From NCBI GenBank assembly GCA_021904315.1, contig CM038923.1, forward strand, positions 10,174,038 to 10,238,037: a stretch of 64,000 nucleotides of DNA, given 5' to 3'. The first letter of the stretch is position 1. Each line of letters begins with the position of its first letter. The DNA comes from Sphagnum magellanicum (Eukaryota; Streptophyta; Sphagnopsida; Sphagnales; Sphagnaceae). The position numbers and the translations under genes were made by a program. The notes beneath the pieces were generated by a model. That model worked only from the letters and a program-made list of their open reading frames with translations. It was not told where the DNA came from and searched no databases. Below, in pieces: positions 1 to 11,168 of this stretch.

Positions 1-1680
1 TCAAAACTTTGATGCACTTATGAAGTGTCTTTATGTGGAAAAGGAAGTGCAAGATATGGATTGGCTTAGTATCTTTGATATTTGGAGTGACAAAAAGCAT
101 TGAAAACTAGTTGAATTTGATACAGATAATAAGCATTGATGTTTGAAGTTTTTGCCATGTTTGGTTGGTTTATTGGATTTCAATATTTTTAAATTGGTGT
201 TTTAAAAATCATTGATTGTCTTTTCACATCCTACACATTCAGTACACGTGTAGGGAAAAATGAAGGGCTATGAATTTGATAGCCTTTCAACATGAAAGGC
301 ATAAAAGTTGGAGACCTTCATTGATAAAGGCTGATACCCACCTTTCAAAGTTTAGCTTGTGGGAAGGGTGGTGGTGGGGGAGGGTTGATTTTCCTAGATG
401 TTGGTTCCTCAGAAGTTCCCAATGTGTTCCCCAATATGTTCCCAATAGCATCACACTTCATCCCATGATTTTTGGCCAAAGTCAAACTTCCATAACCTAT
501 AAAGGTAGGTCACATGGAATCACCTAGATATACTTCTTTTTTGGGGTGTTTAAAAAAAAGCCTTGGGAGGGGCCAGCAAAAGTGGCTCCATTGCAAATGA
601 CAAATAAGTCCTACCAGCCAAAATGGCCCCCTCCCCTCCCCTCCCCCAAAACTCGATATGTACTTAGTACTCACCCTCTTACAAAGCGATAAGCCATTAG
701 CCCAAGCCAAAAATGGTGATGAGAGATGACAGTTGGGGCATAAGTATTTCCTGCAGCCCATGAGATGGCTCAAAATGCAGGCTAGGAGGGCCCAAGTTTT
801 TCCTATTGGAAGTGGGTTGGTGTATTTGAGTTTTTTTGGGATTTGGTGTTCCACCATGTTTTCAATGTGCTCCCACCTGGTTTCCAGTTATTTTTCAACG
901 ACACGTTTGGCATGTTTCTCCAGTTTCCATATGTTTTATTAGATGTTCAAAATAACATCACACTCTACCCCATATTCTTTGCCCAAAATTCTAGGTCATT
1001 GTAACCTATCTAGCTCGACCAAAGGGAGAGGCTACATATTCTTATCATTTTGGAACATTCATATTGTGAATATTTTCTTATAATGGACAAATAAAAAAGC
1101 TCATCACCCATACCAACCAAAAAAATACAATACAACCAACAATACATACCCTATTGTGAGTCAACTTGGTTTTCAGATCAGCTAAAGGTATTTTATCTTT
1201 GTTTGTTCCTCATTCAAGACTTAATGTTCTACATGAAGTCATGTAAATTTTGTTTAACATAGGCATGTCATGCTATTAAGTACATGTGTAATTCACAACT
1301 AGGGACTTATTCATGAACCTAGAGACAAAATGCATGAACACGTGAACCTCCAACACTTGGATATGGAACAACAGTTACACTAACTACAGTAACGCCTTCA
1401 CCCATGTACACACGACCATTCACCACTGAAACTCCTCCTGCTAAGCTACAACTTGCATTGTATTGCCAAAGTATTTTCCCTGATGTAGCTTCTAATGCCA
1501 AAAGTGTACCATATGGAACACCATAAGCAGTGACAAACACAACTCCATTGGCAACAGTCACAGGTCCATACGCAATGCTACTATTTGGTGCAGCTATGGA
1601 CCATAAGATAGTCCCATTGTTCGCATCCATAGCTACCCACCCACCTCCATTTGTGACTTTGCTTGATGGAAGGAGTGTAA
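1..1680. repeat. Truncated segmental duplicate of 26983-28655
   Basis: This stretch matches 26983-28655 in the same orientation almost base for base, with scattered substitutions and small indels. The offset drifts from 26982 to 26975 across the segment. It begins at the window edge, so its true left end is not visible. It ends just after the shared GGAAGGAGTGTAA: past 1680 this copy runs into unrelated sequence, while the copy at 28655 continues through the PQQ-repeat gene. It carries the end of a decayed transposon-like ORF (1 to about 135), about 1.2 kb of non-coding DNA and a last-exon fragment at 1319-1680. The high similarity implies a fairly recent event. This copy is the truncated one, because the other extends into the rest of the gene. 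Confidence 0.93.
1319..1680 (-). pseudogene. PVA-dehydrogenase-like last-exon fragment (copy C)
   Basis: Read on the minus strand this encodes about 120 codons of the C-terminal PQQ-repeat region. It includes GGGWVAMDANNGTILWS, a LLALEATSGKILWQYNAS blade motif, the GGVSVVNGRVYMGEG strand and the terminal AFCL followed by TAG (1319-1321). It corresponds residue for residue, with a few changes such as Ser to Cys in the NASCSL stretch, to the last exon of copy B at 28294-28655. Homology stops at 1680 inside the Leu-Pro-Ser-Ser segment. Upstream of that there are no further exons, signal peptide or acceptor, only unrelated DNA that happens to keep the frame open to 1741. It is therefore a stub left by the segmental duplication and is unlikely to be functional. 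Confidence 0.88.
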
Positions 1681-4223
1681 CCACCTTGCAACATAGGAAA
1701 AATCTCATTATTTTTACTTGCCTACAGACTTCATCTATCAAATAGTATTAAAGCTAACATTGCCAGTCACCATTTGGTTTTTAGGCTAATATTTTGTACT
1801 TACACTTTTCATTTTACAATAGGTCCTTAGCTAGGCATAGATTTCTATAGCAATTTCACGAATTTTAACTTACTATTTAACTTGCACCCCACATTGATGG
1901 TACTCGTTACAAAGCATAAGGTGCCTCCTGAGTCCTCACCTCGAAGAGGCAATCTTACATAACTTAAGGTAACCTCCTGTAACACTGAAAGAACTTGGGG
2001 ATTTTTAAAAAAGGGTATTTCAGGTCAGTTATCTGGCATAACATTGCATGGTCCGGTAGGAAACTCACAAGATCCTAATTGGACTACTTCAAGGAATGTA
2101 CTTCTTTTAATGTAAATTCTAGAAACGACACAAGAAATGGATTAAAAAAATCTAGTTTCTTTACAGAGGGGAAGGGTCTAAAGATAAACCCCCTTTGTGT
2201 GCATTAAACAAGGTGTGTTATATACAATGGATTTAATATCAACAATTGATATTCTATGTTAAATTGAGAGATTTTTTTAAAAATCTATTTTAATGTATAT
2301 CACCATATTGTTTTAAAAGAAAAATTGTCATGATTATTTTTTTCATTTGTTAACATCACATTAGTTGTATGGAACCCAAAAGGAATCTCACATTAAATAA
2401 TGACATGTTCTAGGAACTTATTTAAACATTTAAAAAATTGTTGCCAAACCAAAACTAATAGGGAAATGTTGCAACATGATTTTCATTTAAAAATATATAA
2501 TGACTTTTTTCTCCCAAAATAAAAGTATCAAATATATTCCTTTTTCATATTTATTTTTCAAACAAAAAAAAGAAGATTCGTCATGATATGTGTATTTGAA
2601 TGTTTTCATTCACATCATCACATTTTGCAAGAATTACATGAATTTTTTAGTATAATGGGTGCCATAACCATGTTTGGAAAAAGTAATTTCATATTTAATT
2701 TTGTGGGTTATGGATATAGATTGGTGACAAAATTGCTTAAGGTTGGGTGCACATTTGAGGAGGTGGCAGTAAAAACAAAATGTCAAAAGATGAACGTGAA
2801 TCTTTTAACAACCAAATTAGGATGAATCATCTCACCTACTCTCTAGGGGGCAAAATCCCTTAAGCTACTATACTCTAATGATTTTGAAGACAATATCCCT
2901 GCCTTTAGAGGCTGGGCCAACAACAAACAGCCAAGCGACTCAAGAGTGATTCCACAAAGTCAAAATGAGAAACCATTGGCTAATGTCAAATCTCACTACA
3001 TGCGAGGAGCTTGATTTTACCTTTTCTCAAAAAAATTAAAATTTTAAATATATATATATAATATTTTTTTATTCTTGGAATCACCCACCCATAGTTGTAT
3101 ATTCCTATGTTGTAAAAGTTCTGGGTATAAAGAACTCACGATGTCATAAGTGCTAATGTCATAATACCTTATAAAAAAGCATAGGCCAATAACTAGCGTT
3201 ACAGTGTCTTAGAAGTGGTCACCAAAATAAAACTAAAATGTCGCCAAAGTTACCACAACACAACAAAACTAAAAACAATTATTTACAAGCTTGAATGTTT
3301 TGATGGCGGGCAAGCAGCGAGACTAAAATAGCAGCCACTAATTAAATGCGCCACTAGTTCCACACTGCTGCATGAAAAAAATGCCCAATTAAAAAGTGTT
3401 TCCTCCATATAAAAAATAATTGTACCCCAATCATATATATAAATTCATTTGGTCAGTCAGTCAGTCAGTGATAGGGCTTGAAAAGGGGGTTTTGTGTTCC
3501 TGCGAGCTGAGCGTTGTAGGTAGGACGGTGGCAGCGGATTCTGAATGAAGGTGTGCCAGCACGGGTGAGCTGGGCACGAGAGAGGGGGAGGCTAGGGAGA
3601 TCAGGTTTTGACCGGGGGCTCTGAAAGTTCATTCCCCTGACTCCGGATGGACCAGGCGGGGGGGGGTCGACGAGGTAAAGAACCGGAGTGGGAAATGCGA
3701 AGGACCGGGGCGACGGGGGGGGGGGACCAACGATTGTTTGAAAAAAAAAGTTTTTTTAAAAAACCAAAAACATCAAGCAAACATTGTTGAAATAACACAC
3801 CTATGATAATGCACAGGGTTCACACTAGTTATTATAAACCTTCTTATGGTGCATTCACTCTTGGTGTTAAGGACTCTAGTATTAATTCCCTTAACACTTT
3901 TTGAGAAAAAAGGATATTTTCGCCAGAAATTTGAGACAGTATCGCCAGTTGGTGATTTTTTTGCCAAAAAAGAAGGAGACAGGTGTTAATGTGGCATTAT
4001 GCATACTTGTAATTAGTTGGGCAATTGCTCTACAAAAAAAAACACATGTTTACATTATATTTGTAGAAAAACTAATTCAATATTTTTGTTATGTTGCAAG
4101 GTGTTAAATTCAAGCATGGCATCACATTGGTGCAGTAACAATTATTTACCAGTAGTCTACTTCCAAGCACCATATTGTAATTTTTTATCATTATACCAAA
4201 ACATGTCCTCACTTTATTATGTA
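1681..4223. other. AT-rich intergenic region with a GC-rich patch
   Basis: No gene with family support was found here. 2850-3013 is an open stretch of about 54 codons ending in TGA. Part of it (about 2845-2935) recurs at 24430-24515, so it is probably repeat-derived. About 3440-3735 is an abrupt GC-rich patch beginning with a GTCA microsatellite and containing long G runs (about 3657-3668 and 3715-3724). The rest is AT-rich with TATA-type low complexity around 3045-3070. Confidence 0.6.
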
Positions 4224-5025
4224 CTAGTGGGTGCCCGTGACCTTCGGCCACTGTGAAGTCCCTCGGTTTCTTTAAACTTGGTTCGCGTTTTAGTTTTTTT
4301 TAGAAACTTTTAACTTTTATTTTTATTTATTTTTATGTGTTTTCTATTTTTATTATTATTTTTTGATCATCCAGTCGGACGAACATTTCATCCATCCCCT
4401 TAATCGAGATGGATAGTAGCTAAAAGAAAAAAAGCTTCCCCAAAATTCGTCCCGTCATCAAGCCGGACGAACATTTCATCCATCCCCTTAATTGGGACGG
4501 ACAGTAGCTAAGAGAAAAAAAAGGTAGTCTTGGTCAATACAAAAAAAAAAAAAAAATTGATTCTGGGTTGTCTAAGGCCTAAATATTTTTTTCTGGTCTT
4601 CCCCTAAATCCGTCCCATCATCAAGCCGGACGGACATTTCATCCGTCCCCTTAATCAGGACGGACAGTAGCTAAAAGAAAAAAAAGGTAGTCTTGGTCAA
4701 TACAAAAAAAAAAAAAAAGATTCTGGGCTGTCCAAGGCCTATATATTTTGTTTCTGGTCTACCAAATCTTTTGCCTCAAAAAATCAGACTGCCCCTGATT
4801 TATTTTTTCTCTGGAGTCAGTTACATCTGGGGAAGTTACATCTGGGGAAACGCTTCAAAAAATCACACTGCCCCCGATTTCTTTTTTCTCTGGAGTCAGT
4901 TACATCTAGGGAAATTACATCTGGGGAAGCTCCACAGGGAACGAGCAGTGACTGGAAGAATTTTCCAAGCACTGCCCACATACACAGACACACACACACC
5001 ACTGTTGCTTTAATATATAAAATTT
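4224..5025 (-). mobile_element. Helitron-like non-autonomous element
   Basis: Read on the minus strand the element ends at 4224 in GGGCACCCACTAG followed by T. A GTGGCC-GAA-GGTCAC hairpin sits just inside, matching the CTRR terminus plus subterminal hairpin of plant Helitrons. The other end (about 5025) has a TATATATTAAAGCAAC-type leader like many Helitron 5' ends, but the canonical TC start is not clear. Inside are tandem repeats: a unit of about 163 bp (landmarks at 4456 and 4619, with a shortened copy near 4368) and a unit of about 78 bp (landmarks at 4776 and 4854). There is no Rep/helicase ORF, so it would be non-autonomous. Against this, an 8-bp direct repeat TATTATGT flanks the region (4215-4222 and 5032-5039), which would suit a hAT-type insertion. 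Confidence 0.55.
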
Positions 5026-5053
5026 CACTTGTATTATGTCCGAAATTTACTGG

Positions 5054-5055
<2 letters not shown>

Positions 5056-5134
<79 letters not shown>
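5056..5134. repeat. (AT)n microsatellite
   Basis: An uninterrupted AT dinucleotide run of about 39 units lies just outside the Helitron-like element. A short (CA)n stretch is nearby at about 4986-4998. Confidence 0.98.
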
Positions 5135-5138
<4 letters not shown>

Positions 5139-7920
5139 AAAATATGAGTGGAATGTGTAATGGAATGGGAATATGTTTTGTAACAATGTTTTTTTTAAAA
5201 ATGAAAACCTCAAGTCAACCCTATGATAGAATCATGCGGGCGCCATGTAGGGATTTGTTTTGACCCCATGAAATTTGATAGGATGCTTAGTTTTTTGGTG
5301 AAGGCTTGTGATGCAATGGTTAAAATCAATTATTTAAGCAATAAATTTTGAATTCAAAAATATTTTCCCCAACAATCATCTTCTTCCCCAAATGAACTTT
5401 TTTTTCATCTCTTGATCTGTGGAAATCATCAAGGGAAGAAGGTGGCTCTTGGGATGCATTCTTTGTGCAACTTATCGTCACTTTCCCAATCAAGTTGCCC
5501 AAGGAAGAAAAACAAAGAGGTCAAACAAGTTTTTGAAAAAGTAGAGAAATTGGGGCCACACATTCCTTAAGGACCTTGGTTACATTTTCACAAGGAAAAC
5601 ATCCATGGAAGTTGCATTTTTAGGAGTTGCACAATTGATGAATGTGTCATTTTATTTTTCATTTTTTCATTCTTCATCTTTAACTTTTTGTTCATTGTAT
5701 AAACTTCAACTTTTCATCCATTATGAAAAATTGAATAATATACATTTTTAAATTTTTTTCTTTAGTATTTAATCCATGGTGCAACTTTAATTCCCATATG
5801 TTCATCCATTGCGTAAGTTTTCTTTTCATCTTTTCATCCATTATGCAACCTTCCTCCATTTCCACTTAACTGGTGACATTATTTAAAGGACTCTTAAAAC
5901 TGTAATCAGTAGACATAAACATGGCAACACTTTCCCCAAAAAACCCGTTATCTCTCACACCTTTCAGGCGAATATTTTGCAAGAAAGGGAATTTGAGACA
6001 AAATATTCCAAGAAATCTGTGTCGCCTTTTGGCGATGTTGGCCCCCCAAAATTTCAGTGATGGGGTCCCAATGCAAAATGTCAAAGTCACTGTGGAGGGG
6101 ATTGGGGATGCCGCAACCGCGGCCCCTGGTAGTGGTATTATTGTATTATCCGACCCCTTCCGCACTGCCCCGGTAATAATAGATAATCCTCAACTTTTGG
6201 ACATGCAGCCCCTGTGGGCAAATTGTCCCACTTCCGACAACCTTGGATAGAGGTCAATCAGATTGCAGTAGCACAGCAGCCGGCAGCACTTACGACACAC
6301 AATTACCTGAAGAGTTCTCTTATTAGATTTATCACCCAAAGGGACTAGAGTTCAATCTTCAGTCTATTTCAATCGGAGGGATGCATTCATTCCACAAGTC
6401 TTGTGATCATTTGAATTGCAGTGGGAGGGTGGCACTTATGCTCTGCATAACACCTCACGCATTCTTGGTTCTTGTGTATGTATGGTCCCAGCCCCCAAGG
6501 GAATCGTGCAAAGTGCACCCAATTGACAAGTCTTGTTACTGACGAGATATCCATTTGTTGCAGTTGGTGGACAAGTGAGCCAAATAAAGCTTCCAGGAAA
6601 CAACCTCATCGAAATACGATATTGGACATCCATCAATCTGAACTACACGTGAGTCTGCATCTCACTGAGCACATACCCTTATGATGGATGTTCTTGTTTA
6701 AGGGAATAGTGTGCTACAGTTCTTGTGGTTCACTTGTCTACTGGTTGCTAGCTTGATGTTTGATTCCCACATATGTGATTTGCCTCTGTCTTATGTTCAT
6801 GATTTACTCAGTTAAGCTCTTTCCTTTGAAGAAATTGAATTCCAAATCTCAACCCAAGATTGTGTCCATCACCATCAGTGTTTTTCTTTTGTGGTGAAAT
6901 TTTGCACTGTGGCAACACAACAAAAAAACTGAAATATTCTGTCACAATTGCTTTGTTATTTTACCAAAAACACTAAGGAATAGTCGGTTTTTTAAAGAAA
7001 TGTTGTCACGTTTTGTTGCCCTCATGAGTCACTCACCACCTTTTTTTCTGTTTGGATAAAAAATTGAGCAATTTTCTAAAATTTGTTGCCTATAAAAATT
7101 GCTAAGTCTACCTTGGGTGATGGCTGCCTGCTCCTACTTCAGAAAATAGAAAACAAACAATGATCACCATAGGAATAACTTTGTTGTTGGGAGAAATTTG
7201 CGTTGATTTCACCCAATCAAGATGTCATGTATGTGGCTTGGAAAATGAGTATAAGTCAAGAGACACTCAGTCGTGTTAGAAATGATGATGATGCTCTAAA
7301 TTTGCATTCTTCACTTCTTGTATGATCTATTTATGTCAGTCGTTTAGTTTCTTAAAATGTTAGTGGAAACAGATGGTGCAATTTATTCTCAACTAAGTGG
7401 TTGCAATTCAAGTCCCTTTTGGACATTTTGTGTTTTATTCTCCACTAGGCCATGTCAAATGTTGAGCCAAGAGCCAACCTAGGTCACCAAGAACCCAGTC
7501 ACCAATAAGACGTCTGTATAAGTAGGGTTCAAACTTTGGGGGAAGATTGGATTGCAATTCAAATGGTTGTAGTCCTATACACAATCAAACACACCACAAT
7601 TCCAACTGTTTTCCTTCCCAAATCTGCAAAGCACACACATTTTAAACTGTTTTTCTTCCCACCTCTGTAACGCTTTTTTGGGTCTTCTTTCCTAGTTAAT
7701 GCAAGTGACCCAACTGGCCAACAAACCACAAGCTGCCACCCAATCCGTTTAGCGTCATTGAGGTTAGCTGCTTCCTTTGATGATAGTCGCATATTCATAC
7801 ATCCCAAAAGCTAAAAGCGGAGATATCAGCTTGATGTTGAAGGTTTATGTACATTAGAAATCATTTCGATCATATTCTTGGTCCCAATGGTGTACTCAAA
7901 CTACTACATCATGTTACAGG
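5135..7920. other. Intergenic and upstream region of PQQ-repeat gene A
   Basis: No confident gene was found. 5921-6250 (+) is an unusually balanced open frame of 109 codons without a recognisable domain; it may be chance or a decayed exon. About 6640-6810 matches, in inverted orientation, a repeat family at about 35815-36100 and 38330-38660. A weak tRNA-like head (A-box-like GATGCAATGGTTA near 5310) suggests an old SINE. The 1 kb before the start codon at 7921 shows no clear TATA box that I would defend. Confidence 0.5.
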
Positions 7921-10900
7921 ATGGAAGATCACACTCTTGTTGCGAAAGCTATATGGTTATTGTTTTTATGCTTCAGCTGCAAATTTGTGATGGCATTCAA
8001 AGGTTCTGATGAGCCTCAGGTACACTGGACATATTACCTGAGTGTAATCTCATAGGCAATCTCCATGTAGGTAGACATTGTCAAATACACCAGCCCAATA
8101 GGTATCATCCCCATTCCCTTCATGTGTTTGAATTGTGTATCTCACGTAGATATTTGATAACTTGATTTGCAACCATTTATGAGTGTCCAAAATAAAGGGA
8201 CACCTACTTATGGGCCATTACTAAGGTGTCAAGACCCTCAAGTTCATTTCATGGTTTGGGGGTGTTAACATAACTTTCTTACCACTAGATATAAGAAATT
8301 CAAAGCTGGTAGTGAAAAGAAGTAATAGAACCACTAAACTCTAATTTGGGCTATGCAAGTGAAACAGGTTTATTGTTTATCTCCCAAATATTGAAGATGT
8401 CCAATTTTACAAGGAAAAATGGACTATGTTTTAGAAACATGATATTCCACAAATGAGCACAATTGGCATTGTGTTTCAAAATGACAATATGATTGTCTTG
8501 AGACCTTTTCAAATTTGTGAAAAAAAGAGAACAAAACAAAAATGTTGATGAATATTAACTTATTTTCATTGTGATGGCCTCACAATGTTTACTTGTGATA
8601 TTGTTTCAGTGGCTAAATCATGGCGGTGGCATTCAAAATAGACGTGAAGCTTTTTATGAAAGGAAAATAAATCCCAAAGTGGTTTCTAAACTTACGAAGC
8701 AGTGGCAATTTGTGACGGGGCATAATGTCACAGCTACACCATCTGTATCATCTGATGGGGTAGTGTATTTTCCAAGTTCCAATGGCTTTTTGTATGCAGT
8801 TTGCGCAAAAACAGGGGATGCTATATGGCAAAAGAATTTGACAAAACTCACTAAGAGCCCAACAACGGTATTTTCAAGAACAACACCTGTTATTACAAAC
8901 GATTTACTATTGGTTGCCATATATGGCCCTGCCCTATTGCTTGCTATAGATCGAAATACTGGTGACATTGTTTGGTCCACTTTGTTGGACTCACATATAC
9001 TTGCTGTGCTCACTATGTCTGGCACTGTTTATGAAAGGTACTGGAACTTTCCCCATGTAATTCTTTAATTGTGAATTTGTTTATGTTATAGAATCCTATT
9101 TTTGTAATATATGTTTGGTGTATTTAACTTGAAAACAAATTTGATACCAAAAAAATTAAGACTTTATTAACACTTATCGGATTAAAATAAACAAAAACTT
9201 GTGAAATGTATTTGTAACCTTTGTTTTTAAAGTCCATGAAAGGGAACAAAGTGGAAAAAGTTAACAAACTTAAAAGATCATGCACGAGAACATTTATTTT
9301 TACATCTTATATTTTTAGGGAGGGGGATGTGTAGAGGGAGGGAGCAATGAAATGACATTAACTAGGGTGGGTCAATTTGAAAAGATAACATGCCTTAAGT
9401 TGATAGATAGAACATGACAAAGCTAACACCAAACGTTTTTGATCTTGGATCAAAGAATATCATTGACCCTTTTCTATATTCAACCTATACATGAATTTTG
9501 AGCTAATATTGAGAAGTTCCAGGGGTATGTCCAATGTTCGCCCTCAACCTAGTCCTCCATCTTCAAAGGGCATGTGAAAAAGAACCATTGTTCGATACAA
9601 TTGAAATTAGATATTGCAAGGTGAATGAAAAAAGTTCTACACTTGGCAACTTAAGCTTGTTTATTTGTGATATGTGTTTAAACAGTTTAGAGGGTTCGAT
9701 CTATCAAAATATATGGGATGGCTCTAGGCAATTGTGGGTTGAACATCTTGTTGTGAAATCCTAATTTTTCACCTTGTTGCAGCTCTTTTTTTGTAGGCAC
9801 ATCATCTTCAGAGGAAGGTTTGGGAATCACTGATCCAAATTGCTGCAATTTTCAAGGAAGTTTTGTGAAAATTGATCTTAGAACAGGTGTAATCAAATGG
9901 CGAACCATTGTGTTACCTGATAATCATGGTAATAAAAAGTTATACTCAGGGGCTGCAATATGGGGAAGTAGCCCTCCCATTGATGCACATCGCAAGCTTG
10001 TTTATTTTGCCACTGGAAACCTCTACACAGTGCCTTCTGACATAGAACAATGCGAAACAAATCGATTGAAACAGAAGAATCCTGTTGTCCCTGACCCATG
10101 TATTAAACCTGATGATCACTCTGAATCCATTCTTGCTCTAGACCTGGATAATGGCACAATAATATGGAGTCATCATTTGGGGGCCTATGATACTTGGAAT
10201 GTAAATTGTCTGTTGGTTAAACAGCCAAGTCCAAATTGTCCACCAATTCCAGGGCCTGATGCAGACTTTGGGGAAGCCCCATTACTGCATACCATTTTGG
10301 ATGATAATGTGCATCCACGGTCAACACAAGACATAGTTATTGCTGGACAAAAAAATGGAATTGTATGGGCCCTTGATCGCGATGATGGACACATTGTGTG
10401 GGCAACGGTAAAATCCATTCCATACATATATTTAATATGCATGTTAAAAGTTAACATTTCATGCCATTCATGGCAAAACAACTTTGAAAAACATCGATCA
10501 TGCATCCTATGTAAACATCCATAGTAGCCAGGCTTAAAGGTCATGAAACTGTCTACATGGAACTGGTAGTTTTTTCACAATTTTTTTCTTTCTTTCTTTC
10601 CCACTTGGGCACTAAGTTGATTCTCCTACATCATGCACAACTTTTGATTTTGCATGATGCATGGGGTTTCTAAAGGATCTCTTTATCATCTGAACAGGTT
10701 GCAGGAACTGGGGGTTCTGCTGGAGGAGCAAGTTGGGGTTCAGCAACTGATGGCCAACGGGTTTACACAAATATTATCAACAGCAACAGGCTCAATTTTA
10801 CACTTCTTCCATCTCATGAAGTTACTATAGGGGGTGGGTGGGTAGCTCTTGATGCGAACAATGGCTCCATCTTATGGTCAACTGCTGCACCAAACAGTAG

Positions 10901-11168
10901 CATTGCATATGGGCCTGTGACTGTTGCCAATGGAGTTGTTTTTGTAACTGCTTTTGGTGTTCCATATGGTGCACTTTTGGCATTAGAAGCAACATCAGGG
11001 GAAGTACTTTGGCAATACAACGCAAGTAGTAGCCTAGCAGGAGGAGTTTCTGTGGTGAATGGTTGTGTATATTTGGGTGACGGCTCTACTGAGATTAGTG
11101 CAGGCTCTGCTCCAATTAGTGTTGGAGGTTCACGTGCCAATGCATTTTGTGTGCAATTTCATCACTAG
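7921..11168 (+). CDS. Polyvinyl-alcohol-dehydrogenase-like PQQ-repeat protein (copy A)
   Basis: Four exons join in frame: 7921-8019, 8610-9037, 9783-10407 and 10698-11168, giving 541 codons with the stop. Residues 1-25 form a signal peptide (AIWLLFLCFSCKFVMA), so the protein is probably secreted or in the endomembrane system. The mature start WLNHGGGIQNRR is the family signature. At least seven beta-propeller W-motifs follow, such as LLAIDRNTGDIVW, FVKIDLRTGVIKW, ILALDLDNGTIIW and VWALDRDDGHIVW. Bacterial relatives are PQQ-dependent alcohol dehydrogenases of the periplasm. No CxxCH haem motif is visible, and the substrate and cofactor use in plants are unknown to me. The exon 3 acceptor is TTGCAG at 9777-9782, which alone restores the frame and gives the conserved FFVGTSS. 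A possible poly(A) signal AATAAA lies at 11258. No frame defect was seen. Confidence 0.9.

Noticed and set aside
8654..9025. Minus-strand 123-codon ORF
   Set aside because: Antisense shadow of PQQ-repeat exon 2; the same shadow appears opposite copy B.
9797..10407. Exon 3 of PQQ-repeat gene A starting after TTTTTTTGTAG, implying a missing 14-nt microexon or a shared frameshift
   Set aside because: Using the TTGCAG acceptor 14 bases upstream restores phase in both copies and gives the expected FFVGTSS sequence, so no microexon or frameshift is needed.
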